Shown: positions 1 to 6,113 of the stretch, in pieces
How the letters are laid out: each line of letters begins with the position of its first letter
Numbering within the stretch: the first letter of the stretch is position 1
DNA from: Treponema sp.
GTDB taxonomy: Bacteria > Spirochaetota > Spirochaetia > Treponematales > Breznakiellaceae
Direction of reading: 5' to 3'
Assembly (NCBI GenBank): GCA_031255815.1
Contig: JAIRRU010000066.1
Coordinates: 1-9,022 of the forward strand
Length of the DNA stretch: 9,022 nt
Notes under the pieces: model-generated
What the model saw: only the letters and a program-made list of their open reading frames with translations
Database searches by the model: none
What the model was told of the DNA's origin: nothing
Program-made: the position numbers and the translations under genes

Positions 1-174
1 GGGGACATAGCCCGTTCAAAAGGGATGACCCGGCTTGCCAGGGAGCTTAACCTTGATCGGGCCAGCCTGTACAAGTCTCTTTCCCCGGCGGGGAACCCGT
101 CTTTCTTTACGGTAATGAAGGTGTTATACGGTCTTGGATACCGCATATGCATTCAGGAGAAACAAGTTTCCTAG
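1..174 (+). CDS. HigA-like addiction-module antitoxin, C-terminal part (5'-truncated by window edge)
   Basis: The frame is open from base 1 and ends with TAG at 172-174, giving 57 visible residues. The visible part contains a helix-turn-helix with the stretch GMTRLARELNLDRASLYKSL followed by SPAGNPSFFTVMKVLYGLGY. This is the signature of the COG3636/TIGR02684 putative addiction-module antidote family: 'GM-LA---GL-R-SLYK-LS--GNP-F-TV-KVL-ALG'. Family members bind DNA at their own promoter and neutralise a RelE/HigB-like toxin (COG3657), usually encoded immediately upstream. Here that partner would lie off the left edge. About 40 N-terminal residues are probably missing, judging from the usual family length of about 95-105 residues. 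The C-terminus is intact and ends shortly after the helix following the HTH. The stop codon lies only about 6 bp before the inverted-repeat element that starts near base 180. Family assignment is strong; that the module is functional is inference. Confidence 0.85.
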   Translation, partial: GDIARSKGMTRLARELNLDRASLYKSLSPAGNPSFFTVMKVLYGLGYRICIQEKQVS

Positions 175-321
175 TAGGCTGTTTAGGCTAATAGTACGGA
201 TAAAAGGAATAACCGCCAACCACACGAACACCACGAACTTTTACGCTGATAGCCGCGACTTTTTGCCCGGCTCCAGTGCCTGGTAAACTCTAATTTGCAG
301 GGTATAAAGTGAAAAATTTGT

Positions 322-397
322 AACCGCGAAGGCGCGCGAAGGCGGGAAACAATGAGGGAATTCCGCCCTTCGTGTTCCTTTGTGCGCCTTCGTGGTA
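322..397. repeat. Internal imperfect hairpin with CGAAGG/CCTTCG words
   Basis: Bases 322-342 are an inverted copy of 377-397: 17 of 21 positions match as DNA. Three of the four mismatches become G-U wobbles in a + strand transcript, so 20 of 21 positions could pair in RNA. The loop (343-376) has a possible second short stem (GGAA at 345-348 with TTCC at 361-364). The conservation of pairing by wobble suggests selection on structure or recent decay of a perfect palindrome. Confidence 0.6.
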
Positions 398-472
398 AAA
401 TATTCTTCTTTCATCTTCAACTTTTTATCCGCCTTTTGAATAGAGACTGGATACCGGCTTTACTCTGATACT

Positions 473-520
473 CCCCGGACACCGTAAATTCCGGCTAGCC
501 AAGATTTCTGGTGGCCGGGG
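473..520. repeat. Second internal hairpin, 11-bp stem
   Basis: CCCCGGACACC (473-483) pairs with GGTGGCCGGGG (510-520) at 10 of 11 positions around a 26-base loop. The loop contains the self-complementary GGCTAGCC at 493-500. No T-run follows, so it is not a standard intrinsic terminator. It sits between the first internal hairpin and the right inverted end of the element. Confidence 0.5.
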
Positions 521-648
521 AAATTCCAGGGTAAGGTTCGTGCGGTTCGCGGCCAATCCCTCATTACTTTTAGCCTAAGCAAAGTGCCGGCCCGGAGCCT
601 GCCGGGGTTCTTCATCTCCGCGGCCCGGGCTTAAGCGTCATCCGGAAC

Positions 649-688
649 AAGGCCGCCCCTGTTGCGCCGTCTTCCCACGGAGGGCCTT
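649..688 (+). terminator. Leader hairpin with T-run upstream of the 708 gene; terminator- or attenuator-like
   Basis: AAGGCC (649-654) can pair with GGCCTT (683-688), and C656-C658 with bases 679-682 around a bulged A681. The 3' arm runs into TTTTT (687-691). It could terminate transcripts coming from the antitoxin side. Because it directly precedes the next gene, it could instead act in that gene's leader. The 3' arm includes the GGAGGG (679-684) that looks like a ribosome-binding site, so folding would hide it. The loop is about 20 bases, longer than typical, hence modest confidence. Confidence 0.3.
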
Positions 689-707
689 TTTCATTAAAAA
701 TATACCT

Positions 708-2999
708 ATGTATTTGCCGCGATTCTCCCGCAACAGGAAACCGGCTCTTCTTTTTGGGATCTTTTACTTTTGTTTTACCCTCTGGGCGCCCCAAAGCCTT
801 CCGGCTATCCTGGAACCTCTTGTCGATATTAACTGGAGCCAGGTCTCCCAGGCGAACTGGCCTCTCCTCATCGGCGCCGACGAGGGCCTCTTTGGGCTTG
901 ACCGCGGCGGTCGCATCGAAAGGCTCTGGGAAGGCGGAGAGGTACGGAAAATCGTCAGGGCCGGGGATAGCTGGGCCCTCCTTTCCGGCCAGGGGATTCT
1001 GGTCTCGGACGATCTTCTCAACTGGGAAAACCGCAACGAGGGGCTTCCGGTAAAAACAATCAAATTATACGAAAACGGGGTAAAATCCTTCGACTCCATG
1101 GTACAGGAGATAAAGGATCTTGAGGTGAACCCCGCCAGCCCGGAAATCATGAGCTGCGCCACCAAAGAGGCGGTGTACCTTTCCCGTAACGGCGGCCGAT
1201 CCTGGGAAAACCTGGGCATGCCCCCCTACCGCACCAACGGGATAAAAGCGGTGGCCGCGGCGTACCTGCCCGGGAGCGGATCCGGAGGAAGCGCCCCGGA
1301 ACTGGTGCTGTTCCTTTCCCACAGTATCTACGGGATCCATTACCTCATCCCCGGCCAGGCCGGGGCCAAGTGGACTGAAATGAACGGCGGGGTCGAAACC
1401 CTGGAAACCACCGGCAACGCCGACGAGGTGGCGGATATCGCGGTAAGCGGTTCCGTGCCGGGAGCCGCGCAGGAAGTCTACATATCCCAAACCTTCCGCC
1501 ACCGGGTATACCGGCTGGATTGGGCCAACAAGAAATTCCTCCTCCAGTGGTCGGATAAATCCTCCTTCGGCACGGCTGATTCCCTGAGCCCCGGCCCTGC
1601 CGGACTCCGTTTTATCCGGGAGGGGATGGTGACGGAGCTCAACTACGGGGACAGGGGGGATCGGGCAGGGGAAAACGGAGACCCCATCTGCTGGGATCGG
1701 GAAGATATCCTGGATATCCTCCGGGGGATTCCGGAAAATCTGGATCTGAAACCGAACACCGTGGTTATCCAGGATTACCTGGGAAACGGCGACGCTATCT
1801 CCCTGCACGAACTCTGGCTTCTGGACGGATACGGTTCCCTCGCCCAGCCCTCTATGCCGGAATTCGGAACGAATGGAAACCCCGCGGGCCATGACGGGCT
1901 CTACCTTCCGGTGAACCACGCCATGGCTCCCGGCACCCTGGAGCCTTACCTTAAGGTAATAGCCGAGCGGGGGCTTGATATGGTGGTCATCGACATGAAG
2001 GACGACTACGGCCGCCTGCGTTTTACCCCCCGGGATCCGGCCATTAGCGAAAGGGGCCGGGTTTTCCGGCCCCTGGACATCGACTCTTTCCTTAGGGAAA
2101 TGAAAAGCCGGGGCATTTATACAACCGCCCGGATCGTGGTGTTCAAAGACCCGGTGCTGGCCGCGAAGGACGGGGGCAGGTACGCCGTCTGGGACAGTTC
2201 CGCCAATAAAGCCTGGGCCGGCTATTACGATCAGCGGCGCAGGAAAACTACGGCGGAGCAGCGGGCCGCGGAAAAGAACAGCGCTTCGGAAATAGAGGTA
2301 CTGCCCGCAAGCGATCCGGAATTTGAGATACTGCGTACCTGGTACGACGAGCGCTGGGTGGATCCCTATTCGGAGGTAGTCTGGGACTACATCGCCCGTA
2401 TAGCCGGGGAACTCCACGAGCGGGGCTTTGACGAAATCCAGTTCGACTATATCCGCTTTCCCACCGACGGCATCAACCTGGGAAACGCCCGCTACCGCTG
2501 GCGGGATCAGGGCATGGACATGGAAAGCGCCATTGTATCTTTCCTGCGGCACATCCGTTCCCGGCTGGATGCCCCCCTCTCCATCGACATCTACGGGGCA
2601 AACGGATGGTACCGCACCGGCGCCCGAACCGGCCAGGAGGTGGAGCTGCTTTCCCGCTACGTGGACGTTATCTGCCCCATGTACTACCCCAGCCATTTCG
2701 AGCAGGACTTTCTGGCCCAGGCTCCGGCGGAAGAGCGGCCCTACCGCATCTACTTTCAGGGAATCCAGCGCACCTCCCGGGTCGGCAGGGGCCGGGTTCT
2801 GGTGCGGCCCTACGTGCAGGCCTTCTACCTGAACGTCTCCTACGACCGCCGCTACTACAGCCCCGTCTACGTCCGCCTTGAGGTGGAGGGGGTACGGGAC
2901 GCGGGAAACCCGGGGCTAACCTACTGGAACAATTCCGGCCGTTACGAAGACATCCCCCGTCCGGCGGACATCAGGGTAAACGGCGCCCCCCGGCCATAG
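708..2999 (+). CDS. Exported DUF4015/COG1306 putative glycoside hydrolase with N-terminal Asp-box propeller-like region
   Basis: The product is 763 residues. A basic N-terminus (to about 11) and a hydrophobic stretch (about 12-33) look like a signal peptide, so it probably acts in the periplasm or outside. Residues about 40-320 are beta-rich. They carry an Asp-box-like motif (SRNGGRSW, 159-166) and a weaker SDDLLNW (100-106), as in sialidase/YCF48-type propellers. Residues about 398-745 match the DUF4015 (PF13200) putative glycosyl hydrolase TIM-barrel. Motifs are VVIDMKDDYG (426-435), ARIVVFKDP (474-482), GFDEIQFDYIRFPTDG (573-588) and CPMYYPSHF (656-664). A charged segment at about 501-548 sits between family motifs and looks like an insertion. 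Acidic residues in the motifs (D429, E576, D580) are candidates for catalysis; the family's substrate is not established. The only good Shine-Dalgarno, GGAGGG at 679-684, is 23 bases from this ATG, so the exact start is uncertain (an in-frame ATT lies at 693). Confidence 0.88.
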   Translation: MYLPRFSRNRKPALLFGIFYFCFTLWAPQSLPAILEPLVDINWSQVSQANWPLLIGADEGLFGLDRGGRIERLWEGGEVRKIVRAGDSWALLSGQGILVSDDLLNWENRNEGLPVKTIKLYENGVKSFDSMVQEIKDLEVNPASPEIMSCATKEAVYLSRNGGRSWENLGMPPYRTNGIKAVAAAYLPGSGSGGSAPELVLFLSHSIYGIHYLIPGQAGAKWTEMNGGVETLETTGNADEVADIAVSGSVPGAAQEVYISQTFRHRVYRLDWANKKFLLQWSDKSSFGTADSLSPGPAGLRFIREGMVTELNYGDRGDRAGENGDPICWDREDILDILRGIPENLDLKPNTVVIQDYLGNGDAISLHELWLLDGYGSLAQPSMPEFGTNGNPAGHDGLYLPVNHAMAPGTLEPYLKVIAERGLDMVVIDMKDDYGRLRFTPRDPAISERGRVFRPLDIDSFLREMKSRGIYTTARIVVFKDPVLAAKDGGRYAVWDSSANKAWAGYYDQRRRKTTAEQRAAEKNSASEIEVLPASDPEFEILRTWYDERWVDPYSEVVWDYIARIAGELHERGFDEIQFDYIRFPTDGINLGNARYRWRDQGMDMESAIVSFLRHIRSRLDAPLSIDIYGANGWYRTGARTGQEVELLSRYVDVICPMYYPSHFEQDFLAQAPAEERPYRIYFQGIQRTSRVGRGRVLVRPYVQAFYLNVSYDRRYYSPVYVRLEVEGVRDAGNPGLTYWNNSGRYEDIPRPADIRVNGAPRP

Positions 3000-3001
3000 C
3001 G

Positions 3002-3021
3002 GCGGCGCGGCTTCGCGCCGC
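3002..3021. terminator. GC-only hairpin between convergent genes
   Basis: GCGGCGCG (3002-3009) is perfectly complementary to CGCGCCGC (3014-3021) around a 4-base loop, giving eight G-C pairs. It lies in the 36-bp gap between the stop codon at 2999 and the end of the opposite-strand gene at 3036. It could therefore serve both transcripts. There is no T-run on either side, so it may act as a pause or RNA-stability hairpin rather than a classical intrinsic terminator. Confidence 0.5.
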
Positions 3022-3035
3022 TGTCCCGCCGCTTC

Positions 3036-6023
3036 CTAATACTCCAATTTGTAAGAAAAATTGAACCAGAGGAGGCTCTGGGGATCGGGGCCGGAACGGT
3101 CGTTGGTAAGTCTAAAACCGATCAAAAAAACCGGGGTAAACCTGACGGGTATGGAAGTAACAAAGATACTGGCGGTATCAAGATTGAACCGGAAGATCAG
3201 GGACTGGGTAAGCCGGAGTTTTTCACCCAGGGCCTCTCCCCTGGGGTAAGAGACGGAGGATCCGTCGTAGAGGGCGGCGCGGTACGCTACGGTTCCGAAG
3301 ATGCGGTTAAGGTAGAGGTGGGAGAGATGGTGTTGAATTTTAAGGGAAAAAAGCAGGCTCTCCGCTTCCGCGCCGGCAAGCCATTTGAGGCGGTTAAAAT
3401 AGACCGAATGGTATTCCGAGGGGGCCAGATCCGCGAAGATAAGGGCGGCGGCGGAATGGCCCTTCAGGTTTACGCCGAACTCGTCCCAGGCGCCGTAAAA
3501 ACCGAGCCGGGCGGGGAAGAAAGGCTCAAAAGCCATCCGCAACATTCCTGAGTAACCGGGGTAGCGGTATTCCTTTTCAAAACTTTGGTCATGCACCGCC
3601 AGACGGGCGTAGTTATCCAGTTGAAAACCGCGGCCGAAAGTTTCCCAGGAAAAACGGTAAAGGTTGGATATCACCGTTCCTAACTGGAAAGTGTAGGCAG
3701 GCTTACCGTTGTATTTCCAGGAGTAGGCCCCGAACCCCCGCAGGTCGTCCCAGGCGCTAAAGGAAACATGGAAACCGGGCATAAGGCCGATGCTGAGACC
3801 CGCGATATCCAGGCCGCGGCTGAACGCCCCGGTAAGCGATATTTCGGTTATCCGGAGGTCCCGGTATTCCGTCTTGTCTACCCCATCCTTAAAGAAAAAA
3901 CGCAGGGGAAAGCCCAGGGTTTGGTTAGTCCAGATTAATTCGGTGTCCGCCATTTTGGAAGGGACATCCGCCAGGGCCCGCAGGAAAACCTGGTTTAGCT
4001 CGGCGGGGTCCATAAGGAAGCTTAAAACCCCTCCCCCTTCCAGGGAGAGCCCGTCACGGGTATCTTTTACCAGCGGCAGGGGAAGCCAGAAAAGCAGCGG
4101 GTTGTAGTATTTAAGCGGAAAGTACAGCTTTCCCGGCGGCGTTTCCCCGGCGGCCCCGCCGGGACGCGCCGCCCCCCGGGAGCCCCCGGCTTCCGTCAGG
4201 GCTTCAGCCCGGCCCGGCGCCCGCTCCTCCGGCGGGGCGGGATCCCAGAGCTCTAGCCGGAGCGCGGCCCGCCGGCCCGTAAGGGCGGTTTCCGCCTCCG
4301 GATAGCGCATCAGGCGGCTTTCCCGGGAGAAGGCCCCGCGGTAATAGATCGAGCCTTCCGTCATGACCGGCATGGAAACCGCCCCGGAAAAATCCCGCCC
4401 GGCAAACAGGGCCTGAAGAACGCTGCCTTCCCCGGAAGGCGTCAGGCCGGAGGGATCCGCCACGCCCAGTTTGTACATCCGGTCGTCGTGGTTGTAGGCA
4501 AAAAGAAGCTTCCCCCCGGATACCTGGAGGTAACGGATGTACCGCCACCGCTCCCCGTCGTCTTCCAGATCCGAAACCGCCCGGTAGATCCGCCGGGTAT
4601 CAAAATTGTAGAGGCAGAGTTCCCGCCTGCCCCGCCTGCCGGCAATAAAGGCTATCCAGGTATCGTCCAGCGGCCGGGGATCGGAAAGCGCCAGTTCCGC
4701 GCTCCCCCGCAGTAACACTGTTTCATTGCGGGAATCCTTCCTCCCCGTTCCGCTGCGAAAAACAATAAGGTTAATGTGCCGATCGGAACTCAGGCCGACA
4801 ACCCCGTCCCGGAAGTAACTGCCCCGGTACAGATCCTTCCAAACCCGGAGGGGAAGGCCGCTTTTTACCCGGTACTCGGTAACCGCCGCCTCCGCCCGCT
4901 GGCCGTTCCGGCTGTATGAGGAAACAAGGACGCGCTCCCCATTGGCGGAAGCGGTAATGTCGTAGGCGTTTATGCCCATAGGGATCCTCTTTTCGGTCTT
5001 TCCGCCCGCCGGATTGTAAACCGCCGCTTCTCTTCCGCTTCCGTCCAGCATAAAGATCCTGCCCCCCGCGGCGGCCAGGCCGTTTATCCGCGTATAGGCC
5101 CCGGGGAACTTCAGGGGCAGCCCCTTCCGGACAAGGCCGGAGGAGTTGTTTTCGATGTTTTCCAGAACGAGGCTTTTCCTAAAATCTTCCCAGACATCCC
5201 GAAGATCCAGGCCGTAGATCTTCTGAAAGGCGTTGTAGAAACCGTGCTTGTAAAAAAACAGCGAAAGACGGACGCTTTTACCCATGCTTTGCCAGAGCAG
5301 GGCGTATTTATCCATGCCGTAGTTTTCCTGCAGATACCGGGAAAAGAGGCCGCCGTACTCGTAGTAAGCCCCCCGGGCTTCCGGTTCGTTCGAAACCCCG
5401 GAGGCCTGGAAGGGGCTCAGAAATTTGTTTTCGTAGATATCCTGCCGGACTTTCTGCCTGGCCAGGGGATCGTTCGCCCTGCCCGCTCCGTCAAGGCTCT
5501 CGAAACTCACCGCCGCGCCCTCTATCATAAACAGGGGCGCTGTAAGTTCCGTAGGGTACACCCAGCCGCCGAAGATCCTGTGCAGGGTCTCAAAAAAAGC
5601 CCCCCGGCTGCTCAGGGAAAGCCCGTGGGCCAGTTCGTGGAAAAAGAGCCCCTCCAAACTGTTGCTAAAAATAGTCCATCCGGCGTCTATAGGGGTATCC
5701 AGCAGGATGATATGGGGATAGGGAACTATGTTCATGTAGCCGTTGTATTCGTCCGTATGGGGGATCAGGGTAACCGGAACTTTCCGCCCGAGGGATATGC
5801 CCAGAAGCCCGGAGATCCGCCGGTAAGCGCCGTCGGCAAAAGCCGCCAGGGATCGGGCCGTTTCCTCAGATTCCGGGGGGTATATGATTTCGAAATGATC
5901 GGTTTCTATAACCCGGAGAAGGGCAAAGGGTTTAAGGTACTGGGCCTTTACCGCAAGCGGGGCGCCGCAAAGAAAAAGGAGGCAGAAACAGAGCGCCCGC
6001 GAACGCCCCAAAGGGAAAAACAT
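3036..6023 (-). CDS. Exported HEXXH metallopeptidase-like, beta-propeller and outer-membrane beta-barrel fusion
   Basis: The product is 995 residues. A signal peptide (about 1-27) with cleavage after VKA is apparent. Residues about 30-290 look like a peptidase MA-type gluzincin domain. FFHELAHG places zinc ligands H129 and H133 and catalytic E130, and FMIEGAAVSFE offers E168 as the third ligand. Residues about 300-580 form repeated beta-strand blocks (for example GGRIFMLDGSG, DTWIAFIAGRRGRRELCLYN, SGGKLLFAYNHDDRMYKLG) resembling a TolB/WD40-like propeller. A Pro/Ala/Gly-rich linker (about 593-630) follows. Residues about 633-995 have alternating hydrophobic and aromatic strands and end in WFNFSYKLEY, the aromatic C-terminus typical of BamA-inserted barrels. 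I infer an outer-membrane protein bearing a protease-like domain; substrate and orientation are unknown. The ATG at 6023 is preceded by a weak AGG about 8 bases upstream. It lies 90 bp downstream of the membrane-LuxR gene on the same strand, so co-transcription is possible. Confidence 0.85.
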   Translation of the reverse strand: MFFPLGRSRALCFCLLFLCGAPLAVKAQYLKPFALLRVIETDHFEIIYPPESEETARSLAAFADGAYRRISGLLGISLGRKVPVTLIPHTDEYNGYMNIVPYPHIILLDTPIDAGWTIFSNSLEGLFFHELAHGLSLSSRGAFFETLHRIFGGWVYPTELTAPLFMIEGAAVSFESLDGAGRANDPLARQKVRQDIYENKFLSPFQASGVSNEPEARGAYYEYGGLFSRYLQENYGMDKYALLWQSMGKSVRLSLFFYKHGFYNAFQKIYGLDLRDVWEDFRKSLVLENIENNSSGLVRKGLPLKFPGAYTRINGLAAAGGRIFMLDGSGREAAVYNPAGGKTEKRIPMGINAYDITASANGERVLVSSYSRNGQRAEAAVTEYRVKSGLPLRVWKDLYRGSYFRDGVVGLSSDRHINLIVFRSGTGRKDSRNETVLLRGSAELALSDPRPLDDTWIAFIAGRRGRRELCLYNFDTRRIYRAVSDLEDDGERWRYIRYLQVSGGKLLFAYNHDDRMYKLGVADPSGLTPSGEGSVLQALFAGRDFSGAVSMPVMTEGSIYYRGAFSRESRLMRYPEAETALTGRRAALRLELWDPAPPEERAPGRAEALTEAGGSRGAARPGGAAGETPPGKLYFPLKYYNPLLFWLPLPLVKDTRDGLSLEGGGVLSFLMDPAELNQVFLRALADVPSKMADTELIWTNQTLGFPLRFFFKDGVDKTEYRDLRITEISLTGAFSRGLDIAGLSIGLMPGFHVSFSAWDDLRGFGAYSWKYNGKPAYTFQLGTVISNLYRFSWETFGRGFQLDNYARLAVHDQSFEKEYRYPGYSGMLRMAFEPFFPARLGFYGAWDEFGVNLKGHSAAALIFADLAPSEYHSVYFNRLKWLAGAEAESLLFSLKIQHHLSHLYLNRIFGTVAYRAALYDGSSVSYPRGEALGEKLRLTQSLIFRFNLDTASIFVTSIPVRFTPVFLIGFRLTNDRSGPDPQSLLWFNFSYKLEY

Positions 6024-6113
6024 TCTATAAACCTAACTGAAAAGCCCGGCGGGAATCAACCAAAAAATCGGCGGATTCAGGATAAACGCGGTTGTTGTTT
6101 AGAAAGCGAAGTT

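Larger units (their letters stand above)
180..581. repeat. Approximately 400-bp intergenic element with imperfect inverted ends (MITE-like or structured repeat)
   Basis: The two ends are imperfect inverted copies of each other. Bases 180-196 (TGTTTAGGCTAATAGTA) match the reverse complement of 566-581 and its neighbours, where TTAGGCTAA and AGTA are shared. After a short gap, bases 206-229 match the reverse complement of 536-559 at 19 of 24 positions. The shared core is CCGC-AACC-CACGAAC. Similarity stops outside about 180 and 581, and the outermost bases read TG...CA. Inside lie two further hairpins (322-397 and 473-520). No transposase or convincing ORF lies within it, and I see no clear target-site duplication. 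It may be a non-autonomous mobile element, a dispersed palindromic repeat, or a structured RNA. The 'CCACGAAGG/CCTTCGTGG' words resemble intergenic repeats that I recall from many bacterial genomes. The repeat geometry is seen directly; the element class is inference. Confidence 0.55.

Noticed and set aside
352..468. A 38-codon ORF inside the inverted-repeat element
   Set aside because: It is encoded by the palindromic CCTTCGTG repeats, has no ribosome-binding site, and its peptide is just a translation of the repeat.
175..707. CRISPR array or tRNA considered in the long gene-free stretch
   Set aside because: The repeats are inverted and imperfect, not regularly spaced direct repeats, and no cloverleaf with a T-loop GTTCRA pattern was seen.
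1065..2696. A 543-codon open frame on the minus strand opposite the glycosidase-like gene
   Set aside because: It is a shadow of GC-rich codon bias in the real gene. Its translation is low-complexity (Gly/Pro/Val/His-rich) with no recognisable domain, no Shine-Dalgarno, and it overlaps a gene with clear family motifs.
6053..6078. GATTC/GAATC dyad with a T-run between the LuxR and barrel genes, considered as a terminator
   Set aside because: The stem is at most 4-5 bp of A-T-rich pairs, too weak to call. The two genes could still be one transcript.
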